The notes under the pieces: model-generated
Databases searched by the model: none
What the model was told of the DNA's origin: nothing
What the model saw: only the letters and a program-made list of their open reading frames with translations
In this document: positions 59,291-60,000 of the stretch, piece by piece
Layout: the number at the start of each line of letters is the position of its first letter
Numbering within the stretch: position 1 is the first letter of the stretch
Assembly (NCBI RefSeq): GCF_030272615.1
Contig: NC_081410.1
Coordinates: 253,629,533 to 253,689,532 of the forward strand
DNA length: 60,000 nt
Reading direction: 5' to 3'
Origin: Cryptomeria japonica
Lineage: Eukaryota; Streptophyta; Pinopsida; Cupressales; Cupressaceae
Position numbers and translations under genes: made by a program

Positions 59291-59616
59291 GGCCTAGGGC
59301 CATCACATGTGGTTTGACCTTCAGGCCATAAGCAACTTGGGGTAGAGTTATCTTTTCTGACTCTATGCCCAATGGAATAGTTATCATTTCCCTCTTGAAT
59401 CACTTGTTCATGGACATTTCTTGAAGCTCTACTTTTCTTAAAGTAGTTATTATCCATGAGCATTTTTTTTAGGTTTTGTATGTAAGTAGGGTAGTTTCTT
59501 TTTTGTTTCTTCTACCTTGTTAGGTTGTTTCTTTTGGTTTTCTCTGCAAGGTGGTCTACTCCACCAAAGAATTATCGCATCATTCCTAAGAAATGATCAT
59601 CCCCAACTAGAGCCAC
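59291..59616 (+). other. 3' untranslated region of the outer element
   Basis: No gene. No clear polypurine tract stands right before the LTR start set at 59617, which leaves that boundary uncertain. Confidence 0.45.
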
Positions 59617-60000
59617 TAATAGTCCTAAAAATAACTACACTTTTTTTTATGCTTGAGTCAAAATATTGGTCATTCTGGATTTATTTTGCCCTCTATCAAA
59701 GTTCAAGGTCTAGGTTTTAGGGTTTGTGAATTTTTTATTAAGATTTGTAAAAGATAAACCCTAAGCCTATTATATTCCATCATTACCTTTTTCTACTTAA
59801 GCCAAGGGTCATTACTGTTGGCAGGGCCATCGTATTTCCTAAGCATTAAGTTGTTTTGGGTCAACCCCTTTATATTTTTCCTAAGTCTAAAATTTTTAAA
59901 AACTTCGGCCAGTGGATAAAGGCATAATAGATCCTACGGTTTGCATAGCCTCATAGACAAAAATGCAAGGAAGATAAGGACTACAACATCATGAGATGAT
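59617..60000 (+). repeat. 3' LTR of the outer element (partial)
   Basis: Starts TAATAGTCCTAAAAATAAC and aligns with 27688-27852 joined to 54434 onward, passing straight through the Tat insertion point. This confirms that the Tat element interrupted the sister LTR. Cut by the window end. Confidence 0.8.

Larger units (their letters stand above)
27688..60000 (+). mobile_element. Outer non-autonomous gypsy-like LTR element (runs off window)
   Basis: 5' LTR (27688-27852 + 54434 to ~56249), PBS-like site, ~0.8 kb leader, a long gag-like ORF (57074-59290), and the first 384 bp of the 3' LTR at 59617. No protease, RT, RNase H or integrase lies between the LTRs, so it depends on another element for movement. 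Without the Tat insertion the element would be about 4 kb between LTR starts. The 3' LTR end and the TSD are outside the window. Confidence 0.75.

Noticed and set aside
1-60000. CRISPR, bacterial operons or endogenous viral sequences
   Set aside because: No spaced direct repeats with unique spacers, no ribosome binding sites, and no movement or coat protein-like ORFs; all RT sequences belong to Ty1/copia or Ty3/gypsy types.

Overview
This is plant nuclear DNA from a repeat-rich, probably very large genome; a conifer or other gymnosperm is plausible, but the sequence alone does not settle it. No host gene, tRNA, rRNA or CRISPR was found. Essentially all of the 60 kb can be assigned to LTR retrotransposons inserted into one another. 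The nesting can be read from LTR ends, polypurine tracts (PPTs), primer binding sites (PBSs) and four pairs of matching target-site duplications (TSDs).

Left block (1-26815). An old minus-strand element, here called A' (1-1910 plus 24343-26815), is split by a same-family plus-strand element called A (1911-24342, TSD AATCT). A has ~0.9 kb TGTTGG...CCCAACA LTRs and an initiator-Met PBS. It carries a gag-like coiled-coil/zinc-knuckle protein and a second, unassigned ~1,052-codon frame (ORF2). No protease, integrase or reverse transcriptase of its own was found. A minus-strand Ty1/copia element (Copia-1, 2904-10024) sits in the start of A's gag-like gene. To its right, a chimeric unit of about 2.85 kb (end of the Copia-1 LTR + gag-like gene + spacer + 5' third of ORF2) is repeated in tandem four times. 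The last unit runs on into the full ORF2 and the 3' LTR. The LTR of A' is itself interrupted by a solo gypsy LTR (25018-26514, TSD CCCTA).

Middle (26816-27687): a stub of a plus-strand Copia reverse-transcriptase gene.

Right block (27688-60000). A plus-strand element with a long gag-like acidic ORF and no pol (LTR 27688-27852 + 54434-56249, ORF 57074-59290, second LTR from 59617) was hit in its 5' LTR by a 26.6 kb minus-strand Ty3/gypsy element of Tat type (27853-54428, TSD TTATG). The Tat element has gag, protease, RT, two RNase H domains and integrase on the minus strand. Between integrase and the 3' LTR it carries an antisense plant-mobile-domain ORF (30406-32150) and ~1 kb of degenerate short repeats. 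A second Copia element (Copia-2, 38605-46401, TSD GTTTTA) lies in its protease-RT linker.

All coding regions are decayed, mostly by nonsense substitutions that look like C-to-T changes, with few frameshifts. A, Copia-1 and Copia-2 share a 30-base identical PPT/LTR-start block and the same kind of PBS, which suggests A was mobilised in trans by Copia enzymes. The points most worth following up are the tandem array grown from a Copia LTR/element A fusion, the unassigned ORF2 family, and the antisense plant-mobile-domain gene in the Tat element.
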